Below the pieces are notes generated by a model. The model was not told the origin of the DNA. It did not search any database and was given only the letters and a program-made list of their open reading frames with translations. From assembly GCA_907163375.1 (NCBI GenBank), contig CAJQUW010000533.1:310001-374000 (forward strand): a stretch of DNA of 64,000 nucleotides. The letters run 5' to 3'. Of the stretch, positions 1 to 8,789 are shown piece by piece; position 1 is the first letter of the stretch, and each line of letters starts with the position of its first letter. This DNA comes from Prostheceraeus crozeri. Lineage: Eukaryota > Platyhelminthes > Polycladida > Euryleptidae. The position numbers were made by a program, and so were the translations under genes.

Positions 1-491
1 AGAGTGTTCTTAGCATCATAAACTAAAGGTTTCACACTTCTCAATGCATCTCGGAAATCACTAATTCCTGTTCGTATAACATCTAGTGTATGCCTATTTT
101 CTAATCGTTTACGTGTTTTAAGCCCTAACACCTTATCCAGATAATGGTCGAAATAAAAATAAAATGTTTCTGGCATGATCATTAGTGGTTCAAGTGATTC
201 ATTTTCTAAAAAGATAGTTATTTCTTCTATGTTATGAGGTGATAAATTCTTTGCAGCTGCATAAACGCTGATATCAAAATCTGATGAATTGTTATAGAAG
301 TCATGTTCAGTATCTAATAGTACATTTAGATCTTTATCATATACTTGTATTTGATTTATAATAGTATCAACACGTATTATACCATATTTAGCGTGTGCAT
401 ATTTAGTCAAAGGTAAAGTCAGTTTACAATCTTTCTTGATATCCTCAAAGAATGCTGTATTATTTTGTGTAGTTGTATAAAAGGTTTCCAT
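1..491 (-). CDS. Unrecognised element-0 protein, runs off the left edge
   Basis: An open frame on the minus strand from an ATG at 491 (METFYTTTQNN...) with no stop before the window edge, about 163 codons so far. It overlaps the last 32 bases of the ATPase gene in a different frame, the tight packing expected for a viral-type genome. The visible protein is mixed and soluble-looking, with acidic stretches such as FLENESLEPL and a basic segment (GLKTRKRLENRH). I do not recognise a family. Its place next to the packaging ATPase, and the absence of stops over nearly 500 bases of AT-rich sequence, argue that it is a real gene part. Confidence 0.55.
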   Translation of the reverse strand, partial: METFYTTTQNNTAFFEDIKKDCKLTLPLTKYAHAKYGIIRVDTIINQIQVYDKDLNVLLDTEHDFYNNSSDFDISVYAAAKNLSPHNIEEITIFLENESLEPLMIMPETFYFYFDHYLDKVLGLKTRKRLENRHTLDVIRTGISDFRDALRSVKPLVYDAKNT

Positions 492-1098
492 TTTCTCTAA
501 TCTTATTATCTACGTCACAGGCTTTATGAGCTAATGCAGCTACTCGTATATGATGGTGACGACCTTTTGTAAATATTTCTGATATGTTTTTTTGTTTCAC
601 TAAACTAGCTACATCATCTAATATTAGTAAAGAGTTCTGTTCATATGTACCCGCAAAACTTTCCATATCTTCTAGCATAGTTAAATCTCCTCTATTATAA
701 ACATTTGAATATCCTTTCCATTCGTCAGGTTGCAAACAGAAAATATATACATCTTCTTCTTTAAAATATTCTTGGATGCACTTACGCATAAATGTAGTCT
801 TCCCACTTCCCGTTTTACTATAAACAATAAAATGTAGGTTTTCTTGTATCAACTGTCCTGTTGGTATAACTTTTTGACGAAATGGTTGTTTCCAACCTTT
901 AAAGCTTTTGGTTTGTTCTTTATAAAATGTAACCTTTTTCTGTTCCTGTGTTTGCAAGAAACCTAACCAGTTTATGAAATGATAAATAAGATAAATGATA
1001 ATACATATGATAATAATTTTTATACAATGAAATTTTAGAAACTCAAATAAACGACCAAGATCTGAACTTTGAGGCATGGTTGTATATAAATAATCCAT
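460..1098 (-). CDS. Packaging ATPase (FtsK/HerA-type), element 0
   Basis: A 212-residue protein with an N-terminal hydrophobic segment (about residues 28-45, IIIICIIIYLIYHFINWLGF), then a Walker A loop GSGKTTFMRKC near residue 98, a Walker B strand LLILDDVAS near residue 158, and GRHHHIRVAALAHKA after it, the order seen in genome-packaging ATPases of Polintons and related viruses. Family role: pumps the DNA genome into the capsid using ATP. The start ATG at 1098 sits just downstream of AT-rich sequence; the membrane-like N-terminus is unusual for this family, and the first ATG after it would remove it. Element 1 carries its own unrelated-looking copy at 29972-30910. Confidence 0.7.
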   Translation of the reverse strand: MDYLYTTMPQSSDLGRLFEFLKFHCIKIIIICIIIYLIYHFINWLGFLQTQEQKKVTFYKEQTKSFKGWKQPFRQKVIPTGQLIQENLHFIVYSKTGSGKTTFMRKCIQEYFKEEDVYIFCLQPDEWKGYSNVYNRGDLTMLEDMESFAGTYEQNSLLILDDVASLVKQKNISEIFTKGRHHHIRVAALAHKACDVDNKIRENGNLLYNYTK

Positions 1099-1184
1099 TT
1101 TCCCTATTTTTATATGAGAAAAAATGCTTCAGACTCCAGACTAGTCCGACACTCCTTTGAGTGTGTTATACCTCTGTAGCACTT

Positions 1185-1402
1185 CCGGACTACTGAGGCT
1201 TAAAAGAGGGCAAAATACTCAAGTGAGTGTATGGACACGAACTCCGGACCACTACGGACTATATAGTCCGAGGCTTAAAAGAGGGCAAAATACTCAAGTG
1301 AGTGTATGGACACGAGCTCCGGACTACTACGGACACAAAGTTAATTACACATGACAAATTGTTAATTACACACAACAAATTGTTAATTGCACATGAAAAA
1401 TT
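1185..1402. repeat. Two short tandem repeat arrays between ATPase and zinc-finger gene
   Basis: A unit of about 75 bp containing GGCTTAAAAGAGGGCAAAAT and AAGTGAGTGTATGGACACGA occurs twice (about 1197-1255 and 1273-1325), flanked by variants of CTCCGGACTACTACGGAC. It is followed by three copies of a roughly 22-bp unit with AATTGTTAATTACACA (about 1336-1400). No gene is supported here; the block separates two leftward genes and may hold terminator or promoter signals. Confidence 0.7.
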
Positions 1403-2016
1403 GTCACATGACGTGTGGAGTTTCTCTTCAATAAAACTTTGCTACAGTTATTACATCTCACTTGTGTTTTTAAATATTCTTTACATTGGTATTTACTTTC
1501 ATAAAATTCTGTTTTGGGTTTAAGAATTTGGCAACTAGTACATCTACGCGTGCTAATCATACATGAATTAGAATGGTTAGCAAAACCCTGACTAGTAAAA
1601 AATTTATTACAATTCAAACATTGTCTATTTCTTATTTTTGCTTGTTGTGGCAATTGACATGTTTTCTGATGACGTGTAAAATTCTTTGACACTATACTTT
1701 TTCCACAATCATTACACGTTCTTTTTACTGGTTGTGACTGTTGTGACTGTTGTACTGGTTGTGACTGTTGTACTTATACATGTGTTGGTTGTACTTGCAC
1801 ATGTGTTGGTTGTACTGGTTGTGACTGTTGTACTGGGTGTACTGGGTGTACTGGGTGTACTGGGTGTACTGGGTGTACTGGGTGTACTGGGTGTAACTGT
1901 TGTACCATTTGATGCTGTTGATCAGGTTGTATAATTTGTGGTACCATTTGTTGTTGTTGGGCAGGTTGTACTTGTACTGGGTGTACTGGGTGTATTGTTG
2001 GATGTACTACTTTCAT
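1366..2016 (-). CDS. Low-complexity VHP/QQ protein and C-terminal zinc-finger region, element 0
   Basis: Two minus-strand stretches in the same neighbourhood. 1774-2016 encodes an N-terminal part starting MKVVHPTIHPVHPVQ, rich in Q, P and a run of VHP repeats (the DNA shows GGGTGTACT in tandem near 1834-1892). 1366-1692 encodes Cys/His pairs spaced like C2H2-type fingers: CNKFFTSQGFANHSNSC, RCTSCQILKPKTEFYESK and VRCNNCSKVLLKRNSTRH. A nucleic-acid-binding role is inferred. The region looks broken; I do not claim one continuous product. Confidence 0.45.
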
Positions 2017-2089
2017 ATGTTTACTTAATATGCTTTATTACGAAAAGATGAATTACAGATTTCACATAACATATTTTTAAACAGAAAAA

Positions 2090-2401
2090 ATGATGCTAAC
2101 AAATGTTGGAGGATGTGCTTACATTCCAAATAATCAAGAATCAGAAATAGAACTAGACAACTATATCATGAAAACTGGAGACTTTTTAACAGGTCCGTTA
2201 CATCTTTCTATTCTTCCACAACAAAATACTGAGTTAACAAATAAAGAATATGTTGATAGACAAATAAATGACTTGAAAGAAGAACTGGCTCCACTAATGA
2301 ATGAATTAAAGTTGCCAAAACTTAATGACAAATCATTAACAGAAAAATTATTAAAACTTGATAAAAAAGAAGCAGATATAACAGAACTTCATAAAAAATA
2401 A
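2090..2401 (+). CDS. Fibre-like small protein, element 0
   Basis: 103 residues from ATG 2090. The middle reads MKTGDFLTGPLHLSILPQQN followed by ELTNKEYVDRQINDLKEELA. A GDFLTGPL...KEYVD pattern resembles the repeated unit at the base of phage-type tail fibres (consensus G..MTGPL....P....DA..K.YVD), which form trimeric shafts. The C-terminal third is lysine- and leucine-rich and probably helical. It is followed 50 bp on by a coiled-coil gene on the same strand, so the pair could make a receptor-binding spike. The fibre idea is an inference from one motif. Confidence 0.45.
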   Translation: MMLTNVGGCAYIPNNQESEIELDNYIMKTGDFLTGPLHLSILPQQNTELTNKEYVDRQINDLKEELAPLMNELKLPKLNDKSLTEKLLKLDKKEADITELHKK

Positions 2402-2454
2402 CAGAACATTCAAAGATTGCAATCCTATTATCAATAACTTTAGGGTCTGCCATT

Positions 2455-2922
2455 ATGAAGAATACAAATCAAAATAAACAACTGAAAGAAGAGTTAGAAA
2501 AAGTTACCGAAAAGAATCAAAAATTATTACAACAGTTGCAACAGCTGCAATCTACATTCCAAAAAAGTGTTGATGAATTGAGTAACAGAATTACACAACA
2601 AGTGAAGTTCATGAATAGAATTATAAATGAAGTGAAAACATTCAATCAAAAAGTTAGCGAATTGAAGACCCTTAAAACGAATTTAGAAAATGAAATAAAG
2701 AAAAATTATAAAAGAAATAAGGGAACTAAGGAACAGTTGAATGTTGTTAAAGTTCAATTGAATGATCTTAAAACGGCGTTGAAGATGAATCAGGAGAAAA
2801 TGCAAGTTAATAGAAAAGAAATTAAAATACATCACACGATGCTTGACGCAATAGATAAAGTGCAAAATCAAATTAATAAAGTAATCACGCTGTTGTTGTC
2901 CATTCACAACCGCAAATCTTAA
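2455..2922 (+). CDS. Coiled-coil protein, element 0
   Basis: 155 residues, almost entirely charged heptad-like sequence (EELEKVTEKNQKLLQQLQQL, LKTLKTNLENEIKKNYKR), so a long coiled coil is predicted over about residues 5-140. Start is ATG 2455. Lies between the fibre-like gene and a glycine/alanine-rich small virion-type gene, all rightward and spaced under 60 bp, which suggests co-expression. No family recognised; a structural stalk or scaffold is plausible but not shown. Confidence 0.5.
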   Translation: MKNTNQNKQLKEELEKVTEKNQKLLQQLQQLQSTFQKSVDELSNRITQQVKFMNRIINEVKTFNQKVSELKTLKTNLENEIKKNYKRNKGTKEQLNVVKVQLNDLKTALKMNQEKMQVNRKEIKIHHTMLDAIDKVQNQINKVITLLLSIHNRKS

Positions 2923-2950
2923 TCACAAACTTAAATTTAAACTTAAAAAA

Positions 2951-3445
2951 ATGCCAATAATTTATAAACACAATCTTAAAGATTTTACTTCAAATCAAAA
3001 AATTGCACATGAACCATCTATGAAACCTGTGTACCATTATGACAATGTAGAAACAATTCAAAAAGAAGGAGCTGGCATCTTTTCTGGAATCGGAAGTATC
3101 GTTAACTTGATTAAAAATAACAAAGATTTGATTTCATCTGCTGCTAAAAGAGCAGCTGCTGTAGGTAGTACAGCTAGTGCAATATCGAATGCTGTTAAGT
3201 CACAAAACGAATTAAAACAACTAGAAGCTATTCGTAAACTTAGGAATGATGCTAAAGAACTACAAAAAGATGAAAAGCTTTCAGAGGGAACGAAAAACAA
3301 AATTGCGAACCTGGCAATTGGAAAGGCAAGCGGAGCTCCGACCGGCGAAGCCTGGAAGAGCGAAGCTCTGACTGAGAGTAAAAAATCAATTGAAGAAATG
3401 ACAGGAAATGGTGCAAACAGCGGAGCTGGAATAGCAAAATTCTAG
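2951..3445 (+). CDS. Small virion-type protein with amphipathic Gly/Ala helix, element 0
   Basis: 164 residues from ATG 2951. Residues about 38-80 read GAGIFSGIGSIVNLIKNN then ISSAAKRAAAVGSTASAISN, an amphipathic glycine/alanine-rich stretch like that in adenovirus pVI/pX-type and Polinton minor virion proteins that interact with membranes. The rest is basic and helical (LKQLEAIRKLRNDAKELQKD). It lies directly upstream of the capsid-protein region on the same strand. Role in the virion is inferred from composition and position. Confidence 0.5.
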   Translation: MPIIYKHNLKDFTSNQKIAHEPSMKPVYHYDNVETIQKEGAGIFSGIGSIVNLIKNNKDLISSAAKRAAAVGSTASAISNAVKSQNELKQLEAIRKLRNDAKELQKDEKLSEGTKNKIANLAIGKASGAPTGEAWKSEALTESKKSIEEMTGNGANSGAGIAKF

Positions 3446-3479
3446 TAGCAAACTGATTTTTTTCTAATAAAAAATATAA

Positions 3480-4815
3480 TGTCGTCTCTGATCGAAAGTA
3501 AATTTAGATTAGACGATCCCCCGTTCGTCAGTTATAATCAAAGACAGAATGACTATATAAGAGTTGATATGAACCCCGGATCTTCACGTAGAGTGAATAC
3601 TGGAGGTGATTTAATTTTTGAAGTTGATAATCAACAAGGTTATTTATATTTTTCCTGATTCCTTTTTACACTGTGAATATTCTCTCTATTCTGATGCTGA
3701 TTTTACAACACCATTACCTGCTACGGATAATATTACATTAGAAAACAATTTCTTTCTAAGATTATTTACACAAATGCGTTTAGATGTTCCAACTCAAAAT
3801 ATAGAAACAATAAGTGATTCTCCAGGTATTATTGATTCGATGCTTCGATTTGTAACAATAGGTGAAAATAATAAAATGCATGAAATCGAAGGTTGGTTTC
3901 CAGATAATAATGATGGAATTATTGTAGATGATTTAACTCACGCTGGAACAGACGCAGCAGGAATTGCGAAAGATGTGGAACAAGTTGCAAAACATTTGAA
4001 TAAAACAAATAATACTGCATATAAAGAAAGACGTAATTTTAATAATAAAAATAAACAAACTGTTGATTGGTCATTGTCTCCATTATTCGGGTATTTAGAT
4101 TACAATAAAATATCATATCAATAAAAGTTCAAATTAATAATTCATAGCACTGTAAATAATGAATCAATATTTTATGGTATGACTGGAAAAAAAGCATGCT
4201 TAAAAATTGATGGACTTGAATGGTGGATAAAACATATTGCTCCTAGTTTAGAGGTTGAATTAAGCATTACGAAACGATTAAATACTAATAAACCAATTCC
4301 AGTAAGTTTCATGAAGCGTACTGCGAGTTCTGTAACTTTTTCTGAACAAAGATTTAGTTGGCATTTCACAAGAACGTCGAATACTCCAAGATTTTCTTTC
4401 ACTCGCTTTTCAAAAGAATGAAACTCCTAGTTTTGATAAGAACGATAGTCTTTTCCATATTAGAGCAATTAGAAGTTTACAAATTTCATTAAATCAAACA
4501 CGTTATCCGATCGATCCATTGAGATTTGATCTCACAAATAATCAATTCATGGAAGGATAGGATGCTTATAGAAATCTATGTCGAGAATATGGAGTTGAAG
4601 CACAATTAACTCCTGCAGATTGGAAGAATTTATATCCTGTTTTCTGTTTTGATTTAAGTGCACAATCTTAAGATATTATCAAGACTGGTTGTGATGTAAC
4701 AATTGACATTGAAAAGAATAATTCCACAACATCATTGATGGCTTATAGTTTATTGCTAGAAGATGTAGAATATTCAATTGAAATTCTTAATGGAAAAATG
4801 GTTAGGATAGGTAAA
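3480..4815 (+). pseudogene. Major capsid protein region (double jelly-roll type), element 0
   Basis: Rightward coding sequence begins with MSSLIESKFRLDDPPFVSYN near 3480 and is recognisable to about 4815. Capsid-like segments include RLFTQMRLDVPTQNIETISD, LKIDGLEWWIKHIAPSLEVE, ITKRLNTNKPIPVSF and YPVFCFDLSAQS. Such W..I.PS...L...L and FDLSAQ patterns occur in capsid proteins of Polinton-like elements, which fold as two jelly rolls. It follows the small virion-type gene. This is a broken fossil with several breaks; only its parts are described. Confidence 0.55.
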
Positions 4816-4948
4816 ACCCAAGACATCGTCGATAGGCTAAAGCCTCTAAGAAAGTGATCTACTAAAGTCTCTCAACAAAGTTCTATCGGTTAGTAACCTG
4901 AGTACCTTTGGTCCGATAGGTTAATTAGAATAAGCTTTTTTATTAAAA

Positions 4949-5422
4949 ATGGTGCAAGTGAATAATAATAAAACGGTTGAATTGAAACTACGTAACATCA
5001 TTGACAAAAATACACCTAAAACTATCACGGTTGACAAAAAGTATTACATAAGTAAACCAATGATAGAGAATATTAAATTACAAGAAGAAAAGAATGGTGG
5101 AATTCTCCCATTAATTCCTCTAATAATAGGAGGTATAGCAGTAGCAGGAGGTGTTGCAGGTGGGACAGCTGGTATTGTCCAGGCAGTAAATAAAAATAAA
5201 TCAGAGAAGGCAGCATTAGAAGAACAAAAACAACATAATTGGGAATTGGAGAAGGCAGCAAGGGGACAAGGAGTAGTAGATAATTTTATTAGTAAATTAG
5301 ATTTAGTTGATGAAGGGAAAAGAGTTCTTAAAAATGTACTACATAATATTGATGATTTGATAGAAATAAAAGAAACTAGAGATGGTTCTGGAATATATCT
5401 AAGTCCTAGTGTGGTGCGTTAA
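4949..5422 (+). CDS. Minor virion-type protein with hydrophobic glycine-rich segment, element 0
   Basis: 157 residues from ATG 4949. Residues about 51-77 form a hydrophobic GxxxG-rich stretch (GGILPLIPLIIGGIAVAGGV) followed by a basic/charged helix (QAVNKNKSEKAALEEQKQHN). This matches the style of adenovirus pX/pVI and Polinton accessory virion proteins that insert into membranes. It precedes the PLA2 domain, which would also act on membranes during entry, so the two may work together. Family name not assigned. Confidence 0.5.
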   Translation: MVQVNNNKTVELKLRNIIDKNTPKTITVDKKYYISKPMIENIKLQEEKNGGILPLIPLIIGGIAVAGGVAGGTAGIVQAVNKNKSEKAALEEQKQHNWELEKAARGQGVVDNFISKLDLVDEGKRVLKNVLHNIDDLIEIKETRDGSGIYLSPSVVR

Positions 5423-5442
5423 TATCCAATCTTTAAAAGTGA

Positions 5443-5500
5443 ATTCCACAAATTCTACAAATTCCACAAATTCTGCAAATTGCATAAATTCCGAAAATTT
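5443..5500. repeat. Short tandem AAATTCCAC-like repeats
   Basis: About six imperfect 9-10 bp units (AATTCCACA, AATTCTACA, AATTCTGCA, AATTGCATA) directly after the preceding stop codon. Simple-sequence expansion; no coding support. Confidence 0.7.
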
Positions 5501-5634
5501 AGTTAAATTAAAAATTGCTAGTTAAGATTTATTGAATTATCTGCTAAACGTACATAAAACCTCAAATTGTCATCACACCGGTGGTGATATACAAAAAACA
5601 TTAGAAAACTTTCCTGATTTTATTTGGAGTAAAT

Positions 5635-5870
5635 ATTAGAAAGAGAAACATTTACCTGGACATAATTTTGCTAGTCCCGGTACAAGATTATATTTAAGAT
5701 TAAACATTGATAACACACCTAGAGAAAATAGTAAACCAATAAACAGAGTTGATGCAGCAGCTTACAGACATGATCTAGCTTATCGAAATCATGACTTAAG
5801 TTCTCGACATGAAGCAGATAGGAAAATGATTCAAGAATTAGATAGTATTAAAAATCCTTCCTTGTGAGAA
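5635..5870 (+). CDS. Phospholipase A2 domain (parvovirus/adintovirus type), element 0
   Basis: The plus-strand reading contains LPGHNFASPGTRLYL, a calcium-loop-like glycine segment, then NRVDAAAYRHDLAYRNHD, which carries the catalytic D..A...HD..Y motif of PLA2 (His-Asp dyad). Parvovirus VP1 and several adintovirus-like elements carry the same domain; its known role there is to breach the endosomal membrane during entry. It sits between the hydrophobic virion-type gene and the integrase. Taken as a part of a broken element; the limits of the domain are approximate. Confidence 0.65.
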
Positions 5871-5882
5871 AGAATTGAAAGA

Positions 5883-6744
5883 ATGTCCGTAAAGAAAGCA
5901 TTACAAGCTAAAATATTGTTCGGTCAGGGCTTGGATGAAACTCATAACTCTAAAACTTATGCCTCTGAAATTCACAAGGAATATAGAGAACCAAAATATT
6001 TATTGAAAGCAAAAGTATTTAATAAAGATGATATTTGGAGTGCTGATCTTATTCATATGCCGAATGAAAGAGGTTTTGAGTACGCATTGACCGTTATAGA
6101 ATTATATACTAGATATGCGTGGGTAAAACCATTACAAAATAAGTGGTTTATCAGTTAAATATGCATTTGAAGAAATATTCAAAGAAAGTAATAGAAAACC
6201 AAGGAAACTATTCGTTGATAAAAGACCTGAATTTTGTAATAGAAATGTTATGCCACTATTTGAAACTGTTTATTCCACACAAAATGCTGGAAAAGCCGTA
6301 GTAATAGAAAGGTTTAACAGAACGTTAAAAAGTAAATTATTTAAGAAGTTTACTGAACAAAGTAATCAGAAATGATTGAAGATATTACCAGGAATTGTTG
6401 AGGATTAAAATAATAAGATTCATTCAGGTATTGAAGAAACTCCAAAGAATGCTTCTGACGATCCCGAGTTGATAAGAAAAAAGATATTTGAAAATAATTA
6501 TGAAAACGCAAGTAATAGTAATTTGCAAAAACAGAAAGCGAAATTTAAAATTGGAGATAGAGTGAGAATATTCAAATATAAAAATAAATTCGAGAAAGGT
6601 TTTGTTGGTTATTGGAGTAAAGAAACATTAGACGTTTACAAAATAAATCAAACTTATCCAATTACCTATGAAATAAAGGGTTTAGATAATGAGGAAATAA
6701 AAGGTAGATTTTATGAAAATGAATTACAAAAGACTGAACTTTAA
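5883..6744 (+). pseudogene. Integrase (rve family) region, element 0
   Basis: Plus-strand integrase-like sequence. The core shows DDIWSADLIHMPNERGFEYA with the first catalytic Asp in SADL, then ALTVIELYTRYAWVKPLQNK, as in Polinton and retroviral-type integrases; a later segment matches the region with the catalytic Glu (VVIERFNRTLKSKLF). The C-terminal part (6469-6744) has KFKIGDRVRIFKYKNKFEKG and a chromodomain/SH3-like tail ending with FYENELQKTEL, the usual end of Polinton integrases. Enzyme role: inserts element DNA into the chromosome. The copy is broken, with a few breaks. Confidence 0.65.
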
Positions 6745-6803
6745 TTATCATTGGAACTAACGTTTCGGGAATTAAATTCCCTTACTCAATTCTAACATTA
6801 TAT

Positions 6804-7195
6804 CTAGAAATGGTACTCCTTTTTGCAATTTGTATAAAACATAAAGACATAATTGTCCACAGTAAGTAGTCCTTGGTTTTTGATATTGAAAAGTATTATA
6901 AATTCTATTTCCCAGTATTTTTTTACTTCATTTGTAGGGGGAAGTCCGCATGAGTCAAACCAATAGCTCTCAGCCTCCGGGCGATCGAGATAATAGTTTT
7001 CTACACTAGTATTCTTTTGCCCTGCTGACCAATGTACTCCTTTTTGATCTGATGTGTGAAGATTTGTTACAAAATTCACTTCAGGTATTTCCTTGATCAA
7101 TAGTAATTCATCTCTCATTAGGACGTGAAAGTTTTTCATTCCTAATAGATTAGCGATTTTCTTTAGATCAAAATTCGTAATTGTTTGCTTTCCAT
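6804..7195 (-). CDS. Adenain-like cysteine protease (PRO), element 0
   Basis: Leftward frame. The ATG at 7139 gives 111 residues, and readable sequence with the family's usual N-terminus (NFDLKKIANLLGMKNFHVLM) extends upstream to about 7195. GVHWSA near residue 35 holds the catalytic His of adenovirus-type proteases, followed by SYWFDSCGLPPTNEV, the typical FDSxGxPP motif with the acidic residue. Known role of the family: virion maturation by cleaving capsid precursors. It converges with the integrase gene, ends 60 bp apart. The C-terminal part is less family-like, and the copy may not be whole. Confidence 0.65.
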
Positions 7196-7261
7196 ATAAT
7201 ATTTAGAACTAGGTCAAACCAAAGACTCTGGGAGGTAGTCCACTTATGTGACATTGTGCAC

Positions 7262-7665
7262 CTATCGGGTTTTCACCATTCATTTTAAATGAAATAAAAA
7301 TGCAAACTGTCAACGCTGTTGTCACTTTTCAGTCTTCACCCAAACAAGTAGCAACAAATGATACTACTTATTACTTATGAAGTGATAACTCACTCTCACG
7401 AAAGAAGAGAAATGGCATGTAGGTGTCGGGTTTTCACCATTCACTTTAAATGAAATGCAAATTTTGCATGTCAACGCCGTTCTCACTTTTCAGTCTTCAC
7501 GCAAATAAGTAGCAACAAATGATACTACTTATTACTTGTGAAGTAGAATCCCACGTTTACATGAAATAAAAATTTTACCTGTCAACGCCGTTCTCACTTT
7601 TTAGTCTTCACGAAGTAAGTAGCAGTAATTATACTACTTATCCCTTATGAAGTAGAATTTCACGT
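7262..7665. repeat. Three direct repeats of about 130 bp
   Basis: Three imperfect copies (about 7262-7390, 7425-7556 and 7560-7660) share GTCAACGCCGTTCTCACTTTT, CAGTCTTCACG, AAGTAGCAACAAATGATACT and ACTTATTACTTATGAAGT in the same order. The third copy runs into the 3' end of the leftward gene at 7660-8385. No gene is supported inside. They may be regulatory repeats of element 0 or remains of its terminal repeat. Confidence 0.75.
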
Positions 7666-8385
7666 TTGCAAGTCTTCTAATTCCTGTGTGATACCAGCAT
7701 GTCGTTCAGTTTCTTGCACAGTTTGTTGTTCATTAGGCGAATCAAAGATTGATTCTGCTAATCTTCGCTTTTCTTCTTCTTTTTCATGATCAATAAAATC
7801 TTCGAGAAAAGAAAAATTTTTCATCACGAAATGAATTGATAGAGAAGAATTGGCTAAATTTGGATCGTTCTTTGAAAGTTTGAACAATTTCATCAATAAT
7901 GTCACATATGAGCGCGAAAATTTTATTTTGTGGGTCTTATTCAAGTCTTTCACAAATTTCACATAGTTCATATTGGTCAATAATTTCAGCCCTTGAAAAA
8001 CTTCACCTTGTGAAATATAACAACGTAGAAGATTCCGATGTGAAATTTTTTCGAGACCAATAAGTTTATTCAACGAAGAGATGCACGATGTTACAATTAA
8101 AATATCTTTTTCGTCAAAAATTGCAGATAAATCGCTAATGTCAACATCCTTGAATGAGTCTCCGATCATTTGAAACAGTTCTCTCTTTTTATCTTCTTGG
8201 TTCCCACTTGTCTTCTGTTGTTTTCTCGACGATTCAAGAATAAATTTCGTTGATATTGTTTTAAAGAAATCAAGATGATCTGGCGAAATAAGAGGCACAA
8301 CTTGATCCACGAAGCAACAAAATCCTCTCTCTATTTTGCTGACGGAAGATATTGCAAATGAAGTCTTACTGCTTACATACGGCAA
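7660..8385 (-). CDS. Unrecognised 241-codon protein near the right end of element 0
   Basis: A single open frame of 726 bases, leftward, in AT-rich DNA, so unlikely to be open by chance. The protein is soluble-looking, leucine- and lysine-rich, with helical segments (SCISSLNKLIGLEKISHRNL, SYVTLLMKLFKLSKNDPNLA) and an acidic C-terminus (EDFIDHEKEEEKRRLAE). The open frame starts with TTG, not ATG; GTATGTAAG right there looks like a splice donor, so an upstream exon is possible. No family recognised. Position among element-0 genes suggests it belongs to that element. Confidence 0.5.
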   Translation of the reverse strand: MPYVSSKTSFAISSVSKIERGFCCFVDQVVPLISPDHLDFFKTISTKFILESSRKQQKTSGNQEDKKRELFQMIGDSFKDVDISDLSAIFDEKDILIVTSCISSLNKLIGLEKISHRNLLRCYISQGEVFQGLKLLTNMNYVKFVKDLNKTHKIKFSRSYVTLLMKLFKLSKNDPNLANSSLSIHFVMKNFSFLEDFIDHEKEEEKRRLAESIFDSPNEQQTVQETERHAGITQELEDLQT

Positions 8386-8453
8386 TATATATATTTCACG
8401 TCTTCCAAGCGCTCAAGTGCGGATAGCTGCTCTTTGTTCTGAAATGCATTGTT

Positions 8454-8789
8454 TCATGAATACGAGAAGCAGCTGTTCCCCACAATTGAGTAATCATCTG
8501 AGTGCAAGGCTGTAGCAACAACAGGAATTGTAAGAACGCAAGAAGAAATGACAATAGTCAGAGCGCCTAAAGAAAATGTTAACAATACTCCAATACCTTG
8601 TGTTACATTCTTCACTATTGTCCATCTATTTCTTAATTTATCATAATGCTCTAATCTTAATAATAATTGCGATTCTTTGTCTTTCATGTACCTGACTCCA
8701 TCTTTGTGTTTCGCTATATCCATTTCATATGTTAATGAAGGATATAAAGGGGCTGATGGTTCTTTTGGGTTTTCATTTTCATCTTCCAT
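8454..8789 (-). CDS. Small membrane protein, element 0
   Basis: 111 residues from ATG 8789. The N-terminal half is acidic then coiled-coil-like (RYMKDKESQLLLRLEHYDKL), followed by a long hydrophobic stretch of about 35 residues (GIGVLLTFSLGALTIVISSC then VLTIPVVATAL), long enough for one long or two short membrane spans. Similar charged-helix plus hydrophobic-tail proteins accompany Polinton-like elements. A virion membrane-active or host-membrane role is possible; no precise function is claimed. Confidence 0.5.
   Translation of the reverse strand: MEDENENPKEPSAPLYPSLTYEMDIAKHKDGVRYMKDKESQLLLRLEHYDKLRNRWTIVKNVTQGIGVLLTFSLGALTIVISSCVLTIPVVATALHSDDYSIVGNSCFSYS

Noticed and set aside
1834-1900. 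CRISPR-like array of short units
   Set aside because: Units are 9 bp with no unique spacers; this is the DNA of a VHP codon repeat, and the host is eukaryotic.
1157-1934. Rightward frames including a valine-rich TVVLGVLGVLG protein
   Set aside because: Antisense readings of tandem repeats and of the VHP-rich leftward gene part.
4855-4925. Possible structured RNA with CTATCGG...CCGATAG pairing
   Set aside because: A seven-base stem with a 23-base loop is expected by chance in a region of this size; no second copy to test covariation.
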